Positions 50,546 through 60,159 are shown, counted from the stretch's first letter. The stretch is 64,000 bases of DNA from UBA4720 sp038227135 (GCA_038227135.1 JBBRQC010000002.1:124001-188000); one strand, 5' to 3'. The notes: generated by a model from the letters alone, not told the origin. Program-made: numbers and translations.

Positions 50546-51048
50546 CTGGACGTCGTCCTGCTTGGGGCGACGATCAGCCCGATCTTCGCGTCGAGACGCG
50601 TGATCATGTGGATCTCGTCAACCGCAAGTGACAATGATCGGACACTGTTATCGCGCAACACGACGAACTTGTAGCTGGCAAGGCGGCCATCCCTGAAGCC
50701 GGAGGCAGCGGCACCGGCCAGACGAATGAGCCCCGGCGACGGATTGCTCGCGCGGAGTGCCTGATCGCTGATCGCCACCTCACCGGCGAATCGCAGCGCG
50801 GTCGCGTCGTAGTTGATCTTCGCCGTATAACTGCCAACGGTGCCTTGGTCTGAAAGAGCCTGCACCGACACGACGAGCGCTCCTCCGACCGGTGGCGCCG
50901 AGTCGGAAAGCACGAGCGCGGCTTTGACTGCTGGTATCGGGTTCTCCACCACCGTCGACTGGTATTTCTCCGAGCACGCGATCGTGAGGAGCGCGCTCGC
51001 GACAAGGATACACAGGCGCTTCGGCCGCAAAACGTGATTGTCAGTCAT
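50542..51048 (-). CDS. Lipoprotein with cohesin-like domain
   Basis: 168 residues with lipobox TIACS. The mature domain (KAALVLSDSAPPVGGALVVSVQALSDQ...VGSYTAKINYDATALRFAGEV...LASYKFVVLRD) has the beta-sandwich pattern of type I cohesins, in which alternating strands frame a conserved Y-D-x-x-x-L. It follows the Big_2/cohesin gene with an 8-bp overlap and precedes the IPT gene. A dockerin-bearing protein is encoded two genes later, so it may be the anchor for that protein. The cohesin call is by pattern, not search. Confidence 0.6.
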   Translation of the reverse strand: MTDNHVLRPKRLCILVASALLTIACSEKYQSTVVENPIPAVKAALVLSDSAPPVGGALVVSVQALSDQGTVGSYTAKINYDATALRFAGEVAISDQALRASNPSPGLIRLAGAAASGFRDGRLASYKFVVLRDNSVRSLSLAVDEIHMITRLDAKIGLIVAPSRTTSR

Positions 51049-52534
51049 GGACGATGATCGGAATGCGCGTGGAAGTCGCGACCGGGAGCAGATCAGCTCC
51101 GGATGGATCGACGAGATCTATGAATGTGAGCGTCACGAATCCCGCGGAGTTCGTGGCCGTGGTAGTGAAAGTAAGCCGAAGCATCGCGAGTTGGCCGCTG
51201 AGCGGACTTCCCGATGCCAGCGACAGTCGCAACAGTCCAGCCTGGAGGTTGCTCACCACTGGCGCCGGAGTTCCGGTGACGGAATAATTGCCGCCCGTGA
51301 AAATTAAAGGGATGGTCGTGAAGCCCACCGTGAACTCCGCTCCGCCGATTGGTGTCGAGCGTGTGTCGAGGATGATGTTGATCACGAATGTCGTCGTGCC
51401 CGTCTTCACGTTGAACGTCGTCAGATCGGTACGCAGGATCGGACCCGTGGATGTCCGAGGCACTATCACATAGACGGAATCGCCGACCCAGCCGGGGGCG
51501 TTCGCGGCCACCCAGACTTGTCCCGGTCCCACGCCGGTGATCGTGCCCTGGGCATCGACCGTGGCGACGCTGGTCGCACGGCTGACGAATGCCGTCGTCC
51601 CAACGCTCGACCCTGTAAGCGACGGAGTGAACGGGGTGCCCACGTCCAGGATGCGTATCTTCTCGGTAGACGACCCGTAGCCGAGCTGTGGCGCGACGGT
51701 AACACCGGCGGATCCGCTCTTTCCTTCGCTCGTCGCGGTGATGTTGGCAGAACCGGTCGCGACCCCGGTCACGAGTCCCGTCGGGTCGACTGTCGCAACG
51801 GCCGGGTTATCTGTGGACCATGTCACCGCTCTGCCGGTGACGACGCTCCCGTTGGTGTCCTTCGTTGTCGCAGTTGCTTGGACTTTCCGGCCGACCCCGA
51901 TCGTCGAGGTCGCGAGCGAGACCGTCACCGATCCTACAGCGGCAGAGACGACCGTCACCGCGGCGGATCCGCTGCGGTCTTCACTCGTCGCTGCGATCGT
52001 TGCGACGCCGGGACTGACTGCAGTCACGACTCCGTCACCGCTCACCGTCGCCACGCCGGCGTTGTCCGACGACCACGTCACTGTCCGTCCGGTCACGGTG
52101 GTCCCGTTCGCATCCTTGGTCGTCGCGGTTGCCTGAGTAGTCGCGCCGGCCACGAGGGTAGAAGTGCCGAGCGCCACCGTTACAGTGGCCACCGGCGGGA
52201 CCGTGACGGTTACCGTTGCCGATCCGCTTTGCCCTTCACTTGCAGCCGTGATCCGGGCCGTTCCCGTGCTGCCGGCGGTGACGACTCCGGCCGCCGAAAC
52301 AGTCGCCACTGCAGAGTTGTCCGACGACCAGGTTATGGTGCGGCCAGTGAGGAGATTCCCGCCCGCGTCCCTCGGAATCGCGGTGGCAGTCGTCGAGGCA
52401 CCGATCACGACCGACGTTTGGGCGAGGGAGACCGAGATGCTCGCTATGGGCGGGGGACCCGCCACGCCGCCCCCACCGCCGCAACCTAACGCGGCGATAC
52501 ACAATGCAATCGCAGTGCGGCCGTGGAACGGCAT
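51041..52534 (-). CDS. Surface lipoprotein: three Big_2 Ig-like repeats plus C-terminal cohesin-like domain
   Basis: 497 residues; the lipobox LGC precedes a Gly-rich linker (GGGGGVAGPPP). Three near-identical Big_2 repeats (about 30-112, 115-200, 200-290), each with TVTWSSDNxxVATVSxxGVVTA and ITATSEGxSGSA, are followed by a divergent fourth Ig-like region. The C-terminus (TFNVKTGTTTFVINIILDTRSTPIGGAEFTVGFTTIPL..., about 365-497) is cohesin-like. First gene of a four-gene operon with tight overlaps. The rod-like repeats should hold the cohesin away from the surface. Confidence 0.72.
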   Translation of the reverse strand: MPFHGRTAIALCIAALGCGGGGGVAGPPPIASISVSLAQTSVVIGASTTATAIPRDAGGNLLTGRTITWSSDNSAVATVSAAGVVTAGSTGTARITAASEGQSGSATVTVTVPPVATVTVALGTSTLVAGATTQATATTKDANGTTVTGRTVTWSSDNAGVATVSGDGVVTAVSPGVATIAATSEDRSGSAAVTVVSAAVGSVTVSLATSTIGVGRKVQATATTKDTNGSVVTGRAVTWSTDNPAVATVDPTGLVTGVATGSANITATSEGKSGSAGVTVAPQLGYGSSTEKIRILDVGTPFTPSLTGSSVGTTAFVSRATSVATVDAQGTITGVGPGQVWVAANAPGWVGDSVYVIVPRTSTGPILRTDLTTFNVKTGTTTFVINIILDTRSTPIGGAEFTVGFTTIPLIFTGGNYSVTGTPAPVVSNLQAGLLRLSLASGSPLSGQLAMLRLTFTTTATNSAGFVTLTFIDLVDPSGADLLPVATSTRIPIIVHD

Positions 52535-52892
52535 CAGAACCCCTCGAAGTGTGCCCAGTCTGCGAAGGGCAGAGACTCAATATGGGGGGAAACCAAAGCC
52601 GCACAAGTCAGGTGTTTGGCCCGCCAGGCCGACTACCGTTTGCTGGCGGTGGGCGTTCCCTCGTTCAAGTGGATGTATCCGGAAGTGCTCAAAACGCTGA
52701 CGGGAACCGACCCGAAGTCGCACTAGCCGCAGGTAACAGGCCGTCGTCAACAATTCGGCGCGAAAAGGGGTTATCCTTCGGGAGACATTCTTCGCGCGGA
52801 AATTTCCCACCAGCCCGCGTGCCCGCTGTCGGATCATTGAAGGACAGCACCGGCGATTCTGGCGACGCCTTACTCAGCCACATGAGCGTTGC
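52535..52892. other. 358-bp divergent intergenic region
   Basis: It separates the Big_2/cohesin operon (minus) from the kinase gene (plus) and must hold both promoters, though none stands out. A 67-codon open frame at 52523-52726 has a protein-like C-terminal half but no supported start. I see no hairpin or repeat. Confidence 0.4.
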
Positions 52893-54149
52893 ATGCCGGA
52901 AGACAAAACTGGTCTGATCATCCCATCTCTCTCGAAGTCCGCACCTGTTAACGGTGCACGAGGGCCAGCCCTGGTAGTAGACAGGCCGAGCCACCCGCAA
53001 CCGCCTTCGTCTCCGAGCGGGAACAGAGGATCGCTGTCGGATTTCATCCTGACGAACCGCGAGTCGATCATGGTGGAGTTCGAAGCGTTTGCGCGGACGT
53101 GCGCGCCAGCCAGCGCCTCGATGGACATAACTTCGCTGCGCGACCACGCCAGCGAGATGCTAACCGTCATAGCCGCCGACCTGAAGACGCCGCAGAACAA
53201 ACACGAGCAAACGGAAAAATCAAAGGGCAACGCACCTACAGTAGATGAGAAGACGGCGGCGGAAAGACACGGGGCGGATCGCGCCGAAAGTGGATTCACC
53301 ACGGATCAGATGATCTCGGAATACAGAGCCCTGCGCGCCAGTGTGATCCGGCTCTGGACCAAAGCGCATGGAGAGCTGACACATGCCGACATCGAAGACC
53401 TGACGCGGTTCAATGAAGCCATAGACCAGTCGCTTACTGAATCAATCACGCGATACACCGAGGACCTGGATCATTCCAAGGAGATGTTTCTTGCGATCCT
53501 GGGTCATGATCTGAGGACGCCGCTCGGCGCCGTAATGATGTCCGCCGAGTTCATGCTCGAGACACACGAGCTTGTTGAGCCACACCTGACGCTCACGTCG
53601 CGAATAGCGAGCAGCTCTAGGCGCATGAACCAGATGATCGGCGCTCTGCTCGATTTTACCCGCAGCCGGCTCGGTGGCGGCATTCCCATCGTACGCGCCA
53701 GCATGAACATGGGAAAGGTGGTGCACGACGTTGTCAACGAAATCTCGGCCGCATATCCCGATCGAACGATAAAGGTCGATGCGCGCGGGTCGCTCCAGGG
53801 TGAATGGGACTGTCCGCGCGTGAGCCAGCTCCTTACCAATCTGATCGGGAACGCGCTGGAGTACGGGTCCGGCAAGACATCGGCGACGGTCAGCGTCGAG
53901 GGCGACGAGAAGGAAGTGTCCGTTGCGATACATAACCGCGGCGTCGCTATCCCTGCCGAGCAATTGAACGGGATTTTCAATCCGATGAAGCGGAGGGCGA
54001 TCACCGCCACCACCGCGCCGACGGGAAACCTTGGCCTGGGTCTCTACATCGCCGATCGGATCGTGAGCGCACACAAGGGCAGAATCGACGTGGAGTCCTC
54101 AGAGGAAGCAGGCACCACCTTCACCGTTCACCTGCCGCGCAAAGTATGA
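52893..54149 (+). CDS. Cytoplasmic sensor histidine kinase with RsbRD-like N-terminal domain
   Basis: 418 residues, no membrane helix. After a 45-residue low-complexity lead, a helical RsbRD_N-like domain (SDFILTNRESIMVEFEAFARTC ... MISEYRALRASVIRLWTKAHG, about 47-180) is followed by the DHp domain with phosphoacceptor His205 (ILGHDLRTPLGAVMMSAEFML). The ATPase domain shows NLIGNALEYG (N box) and GNLGLGLYIADRIV (G2 box), with the D/F-rich G1 motif replaced by VAIHNRGVAIPAEQL. Catalytically competent by its His and N box. Signal and response regulator unknown; none is adjacent. Confidence 0.9.
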   Translation: MPEDKTGLIIPSLSKSAPVNGARGPALVVDRPSHPQPPSSPSGNRGSLSDFILTNRESIMVEFEAFARTCAPASASMDITSLRDHASEMLTVIAADLKTPQNKHEQTEKSKGNAPTVDEKTAAERHGADRAESGFTTDQMISEYRALRASVIRLWTKAHGELTHADIEDLTRFNEAIDQSLTESITRYTEDLDHSKEMFLAILGHDLRTPLGAVMMSAEFMLETHELVEPHLTLTSRIASSSRRMNQMIGALLDFTRSRLGGGIPIVRASMNMGKVVHDVVNEISAAYPDRTIKVDARGSLQGEWDCPRVSQLLTNLIGNALEYGSGKTSATVSVEGDEKEVSVAIHNRGVAIPAEQLNGIFNPMKRRAITATTAPTGNLGLGLYIADRIVSAHKGRIDVESSEEAGTTFTVHLPRKV

Positions 54150-54180
54150 TCGGTGCGGCCCGGGGACGGTTTCAGAATCC

Positions 54181-54825
54181 TCAAGGCGACTCGATCAAAC
54201 CGTACTCCCGCACCCGAGCCCTTCGCTCGGCTAGCATCTGACGCCAATGCTGGCGTCGCGCCTCTTCGCGTAGACGGTAGCGGATCTGCTTCATTATTTC
54301 CCGCATTCGCTCGTTGTCGCGCATCATCCGCTCGGCGGAATGCATTGCATCTCTGCTCCAATCCGGTAGGCGCTCCGCAAAATCGGGAGGCAGATGGACC
54401 TGTACTGGATCGGCGTTGACGTCGCTTCCTGGATCTTCCCCTGTTGGCAAGGGTGTGTAGACGTGGGCTCGGTGCGAGGTTCTAATGTCTCCGATTGCGG
54501 TTCTCGAATCCCCCACGCCGTTACTCCCCGTCTGATTGGGTTCCTGCGCTGGATTGAAGGACGTGAGCGTCATCACCAGCAACGCTCCCAACACCAATGC
54601 ACTCGGACGGTAGCGCATGCGGATCGCGACCCAGCTGAACACGAGCGTCAGCGCGAGGGCGCCAAGCAGGAGTGGGGAGGAGAGAGGCGCGGCGGCCTCC
54701 GCGAGTCTGGGAATGAGTGCAGCTGCGGTTTCCTGCGCCCTAACCGACGGCGGGTAGATCGTCGCATCGATCGTACGCGCTGTGAGCGCGTCACTCGTAC
54801 CGGGCCGAACCGCGTCCGGATTCAT
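54181..54825 (-). CDS. Hypothetical membrane protein with charged C-terminal helix
   Basis: 214 residues. Two close hydrophobic segments (SPLLLGALALTLVFSWVAI and ALVLGALLVMTLTSF) are followed by a linker and a highly charged helix (ERMMRDNERMREIMKQIRYRLREEARRQHW). Family not recognised. The last 80 residues could bind a nucleic acid or partner protein. It lies 31 bp from the convergent kinase gene. Confidence 0.5.
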   Translation of the reverse strand: MNPDAVRPGTSDALTARTIDATIYPPSVRAQETAAALIPRLAEAAAPLSSPLLLGALALTLVFSWVAIRMRYRPSALVLGALLVMTLTSFNPAQEPNQTGSNGVGDSRTAIGDIRTSHRAHVYTPLPTGEDPGSDVNADPVQVHLPPDFAERLPDWSRDAMHSAERMMRDNERMREIMKQIRYRLREEARRQHWRQMLAERRARVREYGLIESP

Positions 54826-54932
54826 GGACTACACTGCGCGCGTACGAAGTTTCGACATCGAGCGAGCCTCCAGACTCCCGTACGCGACCCGTCCGCCGAA
54901 AGTTCCGAAGGGCCGATCGACGCGGGCATTTG

Positions 54933-54953
54933 CCCCGTTCAGTTGCCGTTTAT
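54933..54953 (-). repeat. Dispersed repeat copy at the DUF5916 stop codon
   Basis: On the minus strand ATAAACGGCAACTGAACGGG (20 bp) is shared with 57677-57698. Here its TAA is the stop codon of the DUF5916 gene. Confidence 0.55.
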
Positions 54954-57526
54954 CTGTTCAACCAGTACGACACTTTGACCAGAAACGTATTGGCGGGATG
55001 GAGCCGCACGAGATCCCGCACATCGCCCTGAAAACTCCGATCTCCTTCTGCCCCGAGGTAGCCCTGCCTTCCTTCGTTCCACACCACGAAGAGCGTCGAG
55101 CCGGGCCGGTACTCCCAACGGTAGACCAGGTTGGACTGGAACGCCTTGAAGTTGAATCCACCTGGATTGGTAGTGACCGCGGGGTCGATGAACGGTGCGT
55201 AGCGATCGTCGTACGCTTCCGCGCGGGGGTTCGCCGAGAGCTGGCGCACGTTGCTGTAGGTTCCCTTCGAGACGAAGGGCTGAGTGTACGCCTGCAGCGA
55301 CATCTCCGGCGTCAACGTGTAGTTGAGGCGCAGCGTGACGCCCGTGGTGTGCTGGTCGAGGCGTGCGAAGGTGTAGTGAGTGCCCGTCGCGTGCGTGAAC
55401 CTGCCGAACCATTGGTTGTCGGTAACGTTGTGTGACCAATTGAGCGAAAGGGCTGAGCTGAATGACCCGAGCACCTTGAAATCCAGCTCGGGGCTCACGG
55501 AGACCGACGAGTTCCTTCCTCCTTCGCCTCTGAAAAAGTTGGCGTTGAAGTACGGCACAACTGCTTTTCGATCGTCACCATTCACGAAGAACCACGGCGC
55601 GACGTAAGAGTTCTGTCTGACTGCGGGTCCGCCGCGCGCGGCTCTATCGTCGTAGGTCGTGCCGAGCTGGCCAACGGTTCCGCCCATATGCCAGCCCCAG
55701 CTGTTCTTGAAAGTTATGTGCGTGTTGGTGTTGTACGCTGCCTCGAGCGGCAAGCCATCCGCCGTCCAGTACTGCCACCAGTTGTTGTTCCACTGGAAGC
55801 GGTTGTAAAAAAGCCGTTGCTTCCGGTCAAAAACACCGGCCCACGTATTCCACGACACCTGGTCGGCACGCCGCAGGTACCCGAGGTCGTTGATCTCGAA
55901 TCCCGGGGAGCGGCGCTGATACGCGGACTCGAACAGCAGGTGCTCACCACCGATCTTGCCGAAATGGAATTCCTCGGCGTCGCCGCTCAGCACGGTACGG
56001 TTGGGATCGAGAGGAAGCTTTGCGTCGGGCCGTTGGTATTGGTGCACTCCGCTGGTCTGCATCGCGAGTATGACCGCCGGAGTTCCGTGCACTAGACTCT
56101 GATCGAACGTTCCGGAGATCTCGTACCTGTCCTTGAGGAAGCGATGCCGGAAATCCAGCGCGGCGGCGTACGCGTCTGACGCTAGATACGGCGATGACCA
56201 ATTATCCATTTTCCGGTTCACCGCCGTCAGGATGGCGCCGATGGCGCTGCTGCCCTTCCGAAAATCCTGTGTCGCGCGCGCGACTGTAAAGTTCGTGAAG
56301 GGATCGTACGTGGTGTCGCCGGGACTTGCCGATCGCTGCGTCGCCGCATCGAGCACCCCTACGGTCAGACCACGCGGGAATCGACCGATCAGCTTGGCGG
56401 CGCCGATGATGGTCGTCGGCTGGAGAGGCACGGTGTCGCCGTAGATTCCGGCGAGCTCGGGAGTTCGGCCGATGCGCCTACTATAGTATAGGCTCTCTCC
56501 GTTGCAGTTGACCGCGCTGCAATTCACGTCGAAGCGAAACAGTCCGCGCCCCGCCACGAAGAACGGACGTCGCTCGTCGAAGAATGACTCGTACGCGGAA
56601 AGATTGAGGACCGCCGGGTCGGATTCGACCTGACCGAAATCCGGGTTGATCGTTGCGTCGAGCGTCAGGTTCGGCGCCAACCGGTATTTCAGATCTCCCC
56701 CCACCGTCACGTTCGATTTCTGGGCAAAATTATTGTTGACGATCTGCGATGCGTTCTTGGTGACGACATACGGCACGGCCTCGAGCTTTCGCGGCGCCTC
56801 GAGGTCCTCCAGTCCATCCAGCGACCCGAATTGCGAAACGAATCCGGGCTTCGATTGGCGGAGAAGAGGCCAGATCTCGCGCTCCGAATACCTGTAGATA
56901 TCGCGATCGATCGAAATGCCGAAGACGTGCTTTCTGTCCCTGCTGTACCGCATTTGGGAAAGCGGTAGCCGGAATTCGGCGGTCCAGCCCAGCGAATCGA
57001 TGCGGGTCGCGACGTCCCACACCGCGTCCCAGGCCTGGTCCTCGTTGCCGTCGTCGTAGATGGCCTGATCGACCTTTACGCCGGCCGCGTTGACGCCGAA
57101 CTCGTAGCCGGTTCGCCGGTCGTGGTACGAGTCGACGAACAGCCAGATCATGTCGGACGATGTGAACGTGTCACGCCGCTCGAGCAGCTTGATGATGCTG
57201 TCGGGGTGAGGGTCAAAGGCGCGGACGAAGACGTACAGGTTCGATGCATCGTAAGCGATCTTCGCCTCGGTCTTGAAGCGCGGCGGCTTGTCTTCGGTGG
57301 GACGCCACTCCTTGAACGCCGTGATGGGGGGCGCGACGCGCCAGACCTGATCGTCATCCTTTCCGTCGATCACGGGCGAAACGGTAGCCCGGACGACGGT
57401 GGCGCCGGTATCCGTCGGCGCGACGACGCTGTACGGCTTGGGTGACCCCCGATCGGCGCTGGCGGGCGCCTGTTGAAGAACCTGCAGGTTGAGGGCGAGT
57501 GCGAGAAGCGCTGAAATGCTAATCAT
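54950..57526 (-). CDS. DUF5916 outer-membrane protein with CBM9-like N-terminal domain
   Basis: 858 residues with a signal peptide (MISISALLALALNLQV). Residues about 45-235 form a CBM9-like (family 9 carbohydrate-binding) domain: SPVIDGKDDDQVWRVAPPI, EAKIAYDASNLYVFVRAFD and MIWLFVDSYHDRRTGYEFGVN. The rest is a DUF5916 beta-barrel ending in the aromatic strand NTFLVKVSYWLNR. The architecture suggests binding and uptake or display of a polymer at the outer membrane. It often occurs with TonB receptors and S9 peptidases in Gemmatimonadota; here a peptidase gene diverges from it. Confidence 0.88.
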   Translation of the reverse strand: MISISALLALALNLQVLQQAPASADRGSPKPYSVVAPTDTGATVVRATVSPVIDGKDDDQVWRVAPPITAFKEWRPTEDKPPRFKTEAKIAYDASNLYVFVRAFDPHPDSIIKLLERRDTFTSSDMIWLFVDSYHDRRTGYEFGVNAAGVKVDQAIYDDGNEDQAWDAVWDVATRIDSLGWTAEFRLPLSQMRYSRDRKHVFGISIDRDIYRYSEREIWPLLRQSKPGFVSQFGSLDGLEDLEAPRKLEAVPYVVTKNASQIVNNNFAQKSNVTVGGDLKYRLAPNLTLDATINPDFGQVESDPAVLNLSAYESFFDERRPFFVAGRGLFRFDVNCSAVNCNGESLYYSRRIGRTPELAGIYGDTVPLQPTTIIGAAKLIGRFPRGLTVGVLDAATQRSASPGDTTYDPFTNFTVARATQDFRKGSSAIGAILTAVNRKMDNWSSPYLASDAYAAALDFRHRFLKDRYEISGTFDQSLVHGTPAVILAMQTSGVHQYQRPDAKLPLDPNRTVLSGDAEEFHFGKIGGEHLLFESAYQRRSPGFEINDLGYLRRADQVSWNTWAGVFDRKQRLFYNRFQWNNNWWQYWTADGLPLEAAYNTNTHITFKNSWGWHMGGTVGQLGTTYDDRAARGGPAVRQNSYVAPWFFVNGDDRKAVVPYFNANFFRGEGGRNSSVSVSPELDFKVLGSFSSALSLNWSHNVTDNQWFGRFTHATGTHYTFARLDQHTTGVTLRLNYTLTPEMSLQAYTQPFVSKGTYSNVRQLSANPRAEAYDDRYAPFIDPAVTTNPGGFNFKAFQSNLVYRWEYRPGSTLFVVWNEGRQGYLGAEGDRSFQGDVRDLVRLHPANTFLVKVSYWLNR

Positions 57527-57676
57527 CGAAGGGTCCAGTCTGGGCGGAAAGGCCAGTAGCTAGCTCTAATGCTGATTGGATACCCTATCGCCCAAATTGG
57601 TTGGAAAGTTTCAGCACCGCGGGTGCACCAGGCGGCACTTCTTGGGTGATTGGAAGGGCACGCCGTACAAACCTCG

Positions 57677-57698
57677 CACCCGTTCAGTTGCCGTTTAT
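57677..57698 (-). repeat. Dispersed repeat copy between DUF5916 and S9 peptidase genes
   Basis: Shares the 20-bp ATAAACGGCAACTGAACGGG with 54933-54953 and CACCCGTTCAGTT with the 47.6-kb copy. It lies in the divergent promoter region. Confidence 0.55.
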
Positions 57699-57748
57699 GC
57701 GACGGCAGCTAGTCTTCAGACTGTTAGTTCGACCTCCCCCAAGCGAAA

Positions 57749-59923
57749 ATGCGAATGACTCGTCTGCGCTGGTACTCGCTCGCCCTCCCCGTCCTGTTTC
57801 TCGCCGCGGCACGGCCCGCGGATCGCCGAGCGATAACCGAGACCGATCTCTTCAAGTTCGTGTGGGCCGCCGACCCGCAGATCTCGCCGAACGGATCGCA
57901 GGTTCTCTTCGTCCGCGTGAACGTGAACGAGGACAAGGACCGGTACGAGACCCAGATATTCGTGGTGCCATCCGATGGTAGCGCGGCGCCGCGCCCCCTG
58001 ACTTCGGGTCGCAGTGACCGTTCTCCACGATGGTCGCCGGGCGGAAGGGAGATCGCTTTCGTGCGGACACCGGATCCGCTGGAGGGAAAGTCGCAGCCGG
58101 CGCAGATCTATCTCATCTCGATGGATGGTGGTGAAGCGCGCGCCCTGACCAATGCGCCCAACGGCGCATCGTCTCCAGTATGGTCGCCGGATGGACGCAC
58201 GATCGCCTTCAACTCCTCGCCCAAACCGGATTCAACTTCGTCGGCGCAAGCCAAAGTCGATTCGCTCAGGAAAACGCCGGACTCGACACAGAAGAAGCAT
58301 GGGAGTGATGTTCGTGTCGTCACCCGCGCTCAGTACCGCTGGAACGGCGGGGGATACACCGACCCTACCTCGCACAATCACATCTGGACTGTGCCCACTG
58401 CGATTGGGCCAACGGGCGCACTGCCGACGATGAGACAGATCACGTTGGGCGACTTCGACGAGGGCGAGCCGGTGTGGTCGCCCGATGGATCGAAACTGTA
58501 TTTCACGTCGGACCGCAACTTCGAGCCGTATTACTCGACTACCGGGGCGGACATCTACGCCGTTCCAGCGAGCGGCGGCGCGATGGTCAAGATCTCGAGC
58601 ATCGATGGAAACATCGGGACGATCGCTCTCTCACCCGACGGCAAACGAATCGCGTTCACGGGGACGGAGAACGCCAAGCCGGTCCGCTCCTACGACCAGC
58701 CCGACCTGTTCGTTACCGACGCGACTGCCGGGTCTACGCCGCGAAATCTCACGACGAATTACGACTACGACATCGAGAGCGGCATCGGCTCCGACCAGCA
58801 TCCGCCGCGCGGGGGCAACGGTGGCGGGGTCATCTGGGCCAAAGATGGAAGAAGCGTGGTCGTGGTAACGGCTGAGAACGGCCGCTCGAATCTGAAGCGC
58901 TTCTCCGTTGCCGAGGGAAAACTTGATTCGGTGACGACGGGTGATCACGAGGTGGTCTCCTACAGTGCGAGCTCCGACGGGTCGAAGTTGGTGACACTCG
59001 TCTCGACGCCTGTGAACATCGGCGATCTGTACCTCCTTGACGCAAATTCTCCTCGCTCGGCGCCGAGGCAGATCACACATGTGAACGATGCGCTGTTCAG
59101 CACGCTCGCGCTCACCACGCCTGAAGAGTTCTGGTACAAGAGCTTCGACGGCAAACGCATTCAGGGCTGGATTCTAAAGCCGCCACAGTTTGATCCGTCG
59201 AAGAAATACCCGCTCATACTAGAGATTCACGGCGGCCCCCACACGGCCTACGGTTCCTCGTTCACTCATGAGTTCCTGTGGATGGCGGCCAAGGGCTACG
59301 TCGTGCTCTACACCAATCCGCGCGGGAGCAATTCGTACGGGCAGGATTTCGGCAACATCATCCAGTTCCACTATCCTGGCGACGACTATAAGGATCTGAT
59401 GCTGGGGGTAGACGAAGTCCTCAAGCGCGGATACGTGGATTCGACACGCATGGGAGTGACGGGCGGAAGCGGTGGCGGAGTGCTCACCAACTGGATCGTC
59501 ACGCAGACCCATCGCTTCGCAGCAGCGGCGTCGCAGCGGTCGATCGCAGATTGGGCGGGCTGGTGGTATACCGCGGACTTCACGCTCTTCAACCCGACGT
59601 GGTTCCGCGCCGCGCCGTGGGAAGATCCGAAGGACTACGCGGAAAGGTCGGCGATCACGCACATCGCGAACGTGACGACCCCGCTGATGCTGATCGAGGG
59701 TGAAGCGGACACGCGCACACCGCCGGTCAACGGCGGCGAGGCGATGTTCCGGGCATTGAAGTACCTGCACAAACCGACAGTGATGGTGCGATTTCCGGAT
59801 GAGACCCACGAGCTGTCGCGATCGGGAAAACCGTGGCACCGGGTCGAGCGGTTGCGTCACATCGTTGGGTGGTTCGACAAGTACCTTCAGGGCCAGGTGA
59901 CTACCGCGTACGATGTTCGATAA
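57749..59923 (+). CDS. S9-family serine peptidase (prolyl-oligopeptidase type), exported
   Basis: 724 residues with a signal peptide (MRMTRLRWYSLALPVLFLAAARPA). A WD/PD40-type beta-propeller (ISPNGSQVLFVRVNV, RSPRWSPGGREIAFV, SSPVWSPDGRTIAFN, GEPVWSPDGSKLYFT) covers about 40-430. The alpha/beta-hydrolase domain has Ser574 in TGGSGGG, Asp654 in EGEADTRTP and His687 in DETHELSRSG, a full triad. It should trim peptides in the periplasm. Monocistronic; divergent from the DUF5916 gene. Confidence 0.93.
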   Translation: MRMTRLRWYSLALPVLFLAAARPADRRAITETDLFKFVWAADPQISPNGSQVLFVRVNVNEDKDRYETQIFVVPSDGSAAPRPLTSGRSDRSPRWSPGGREIAFVRTPDPLEGKSQPAQIYLISMDGGEARALTNAPNGASSPVWSPDGRTIAFNSSPKPDSTSSAQAKVDSLRKTPDSTQKKHGSDVRVVTRAQYRWNGGGYTDPTSHNHIWTVPTAIGPTGALPTMRQITLGDFDEGEPVWSPDGSKLYFTSDRNFEPYYSTTGADIYAVPASGGAMVKISSIDGNIGTIALSPDGKRIAFTGTENAKPVRSYDQPDLFVTDATAGSTPRNLTTNYDYDIESGIGSDQHPPRGGNGGGVIWAKDGRSVVVVTAENGRSNLKRFSVAEGKLDSVTTGDHEVVSYSASSDGSKLVTLVSTPVNIGDLYLLDANSPRSAPRQITHVNDALFSTLALTTPEEFWYKSFDGKRIQGWILKPPQFDPSKKYPLILEIHGGPHTAYGSSFTHEFLWMAAKGYVVLYTNPRGSNSYGQDFGNIIQFHYPGDDYKDLMLGVDEVLKRGYVDSTRMGVTGGSGGGVLTNWIVTQTHRFAAAASQRSIADWAGWWYTADFTLFNPTWFRAAPWEDPKDYAERSAITHIANVTTPLMLIEGEADTRTPPVNGGEAMFRALKYLHKPTVMVRFPDETHELSRSGKPWHRVERLRHIVGWFDKYLQGQVTTAYDVR

Positions 59924-59980
59924 AGCCGGCTGAGCTGATTACGGTGGGACCTGACATCTCGGTGGTTTGAGATCAAAAGC

Positions 59981-60159
59981 AACTGAACACGGTGGGAGGC
60001 GTCAGTGGCGTAGGTGCCTGTTGCCGGGGTCAACTACGCCGAGACTTATCTCCTGGCATTCTGAGTACCTGCATGCGCCATCACGCGAGTAGTAAAGTCT
60101 GGGCGTGCTAACCTGGTGCCAGGCACCAGTGCTACTGACGCCTCCCACCGTGTTCAGTT
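59981..60159. repeat. 179-bp palindromic element with 26-bp perfect terminal inverted repeats
   Basis: The first and last 26 bp (59981-60006, 60134-60159) are exact inverted copies, with pairing continuing inward through GGTGCCTG/CAGGCACC and AGACTT/AAGTCT. The ends begin with the AACTGAAC core of the dispersed repeats. It sits between two convergent genes and could be a MITE-like element or a bidirectional terminator. No open frame inside. Confidence 0.7.

Noticed and set aside
52523..52726. 67-codon frame with protein-like end (LLAVGVPSFKWMYPEVLKTL)
   Set aside because: No ribosome site, N-terminal half is not protein-like and overlaps the promoter of a divergent gene. Possibly a remnant, not called.
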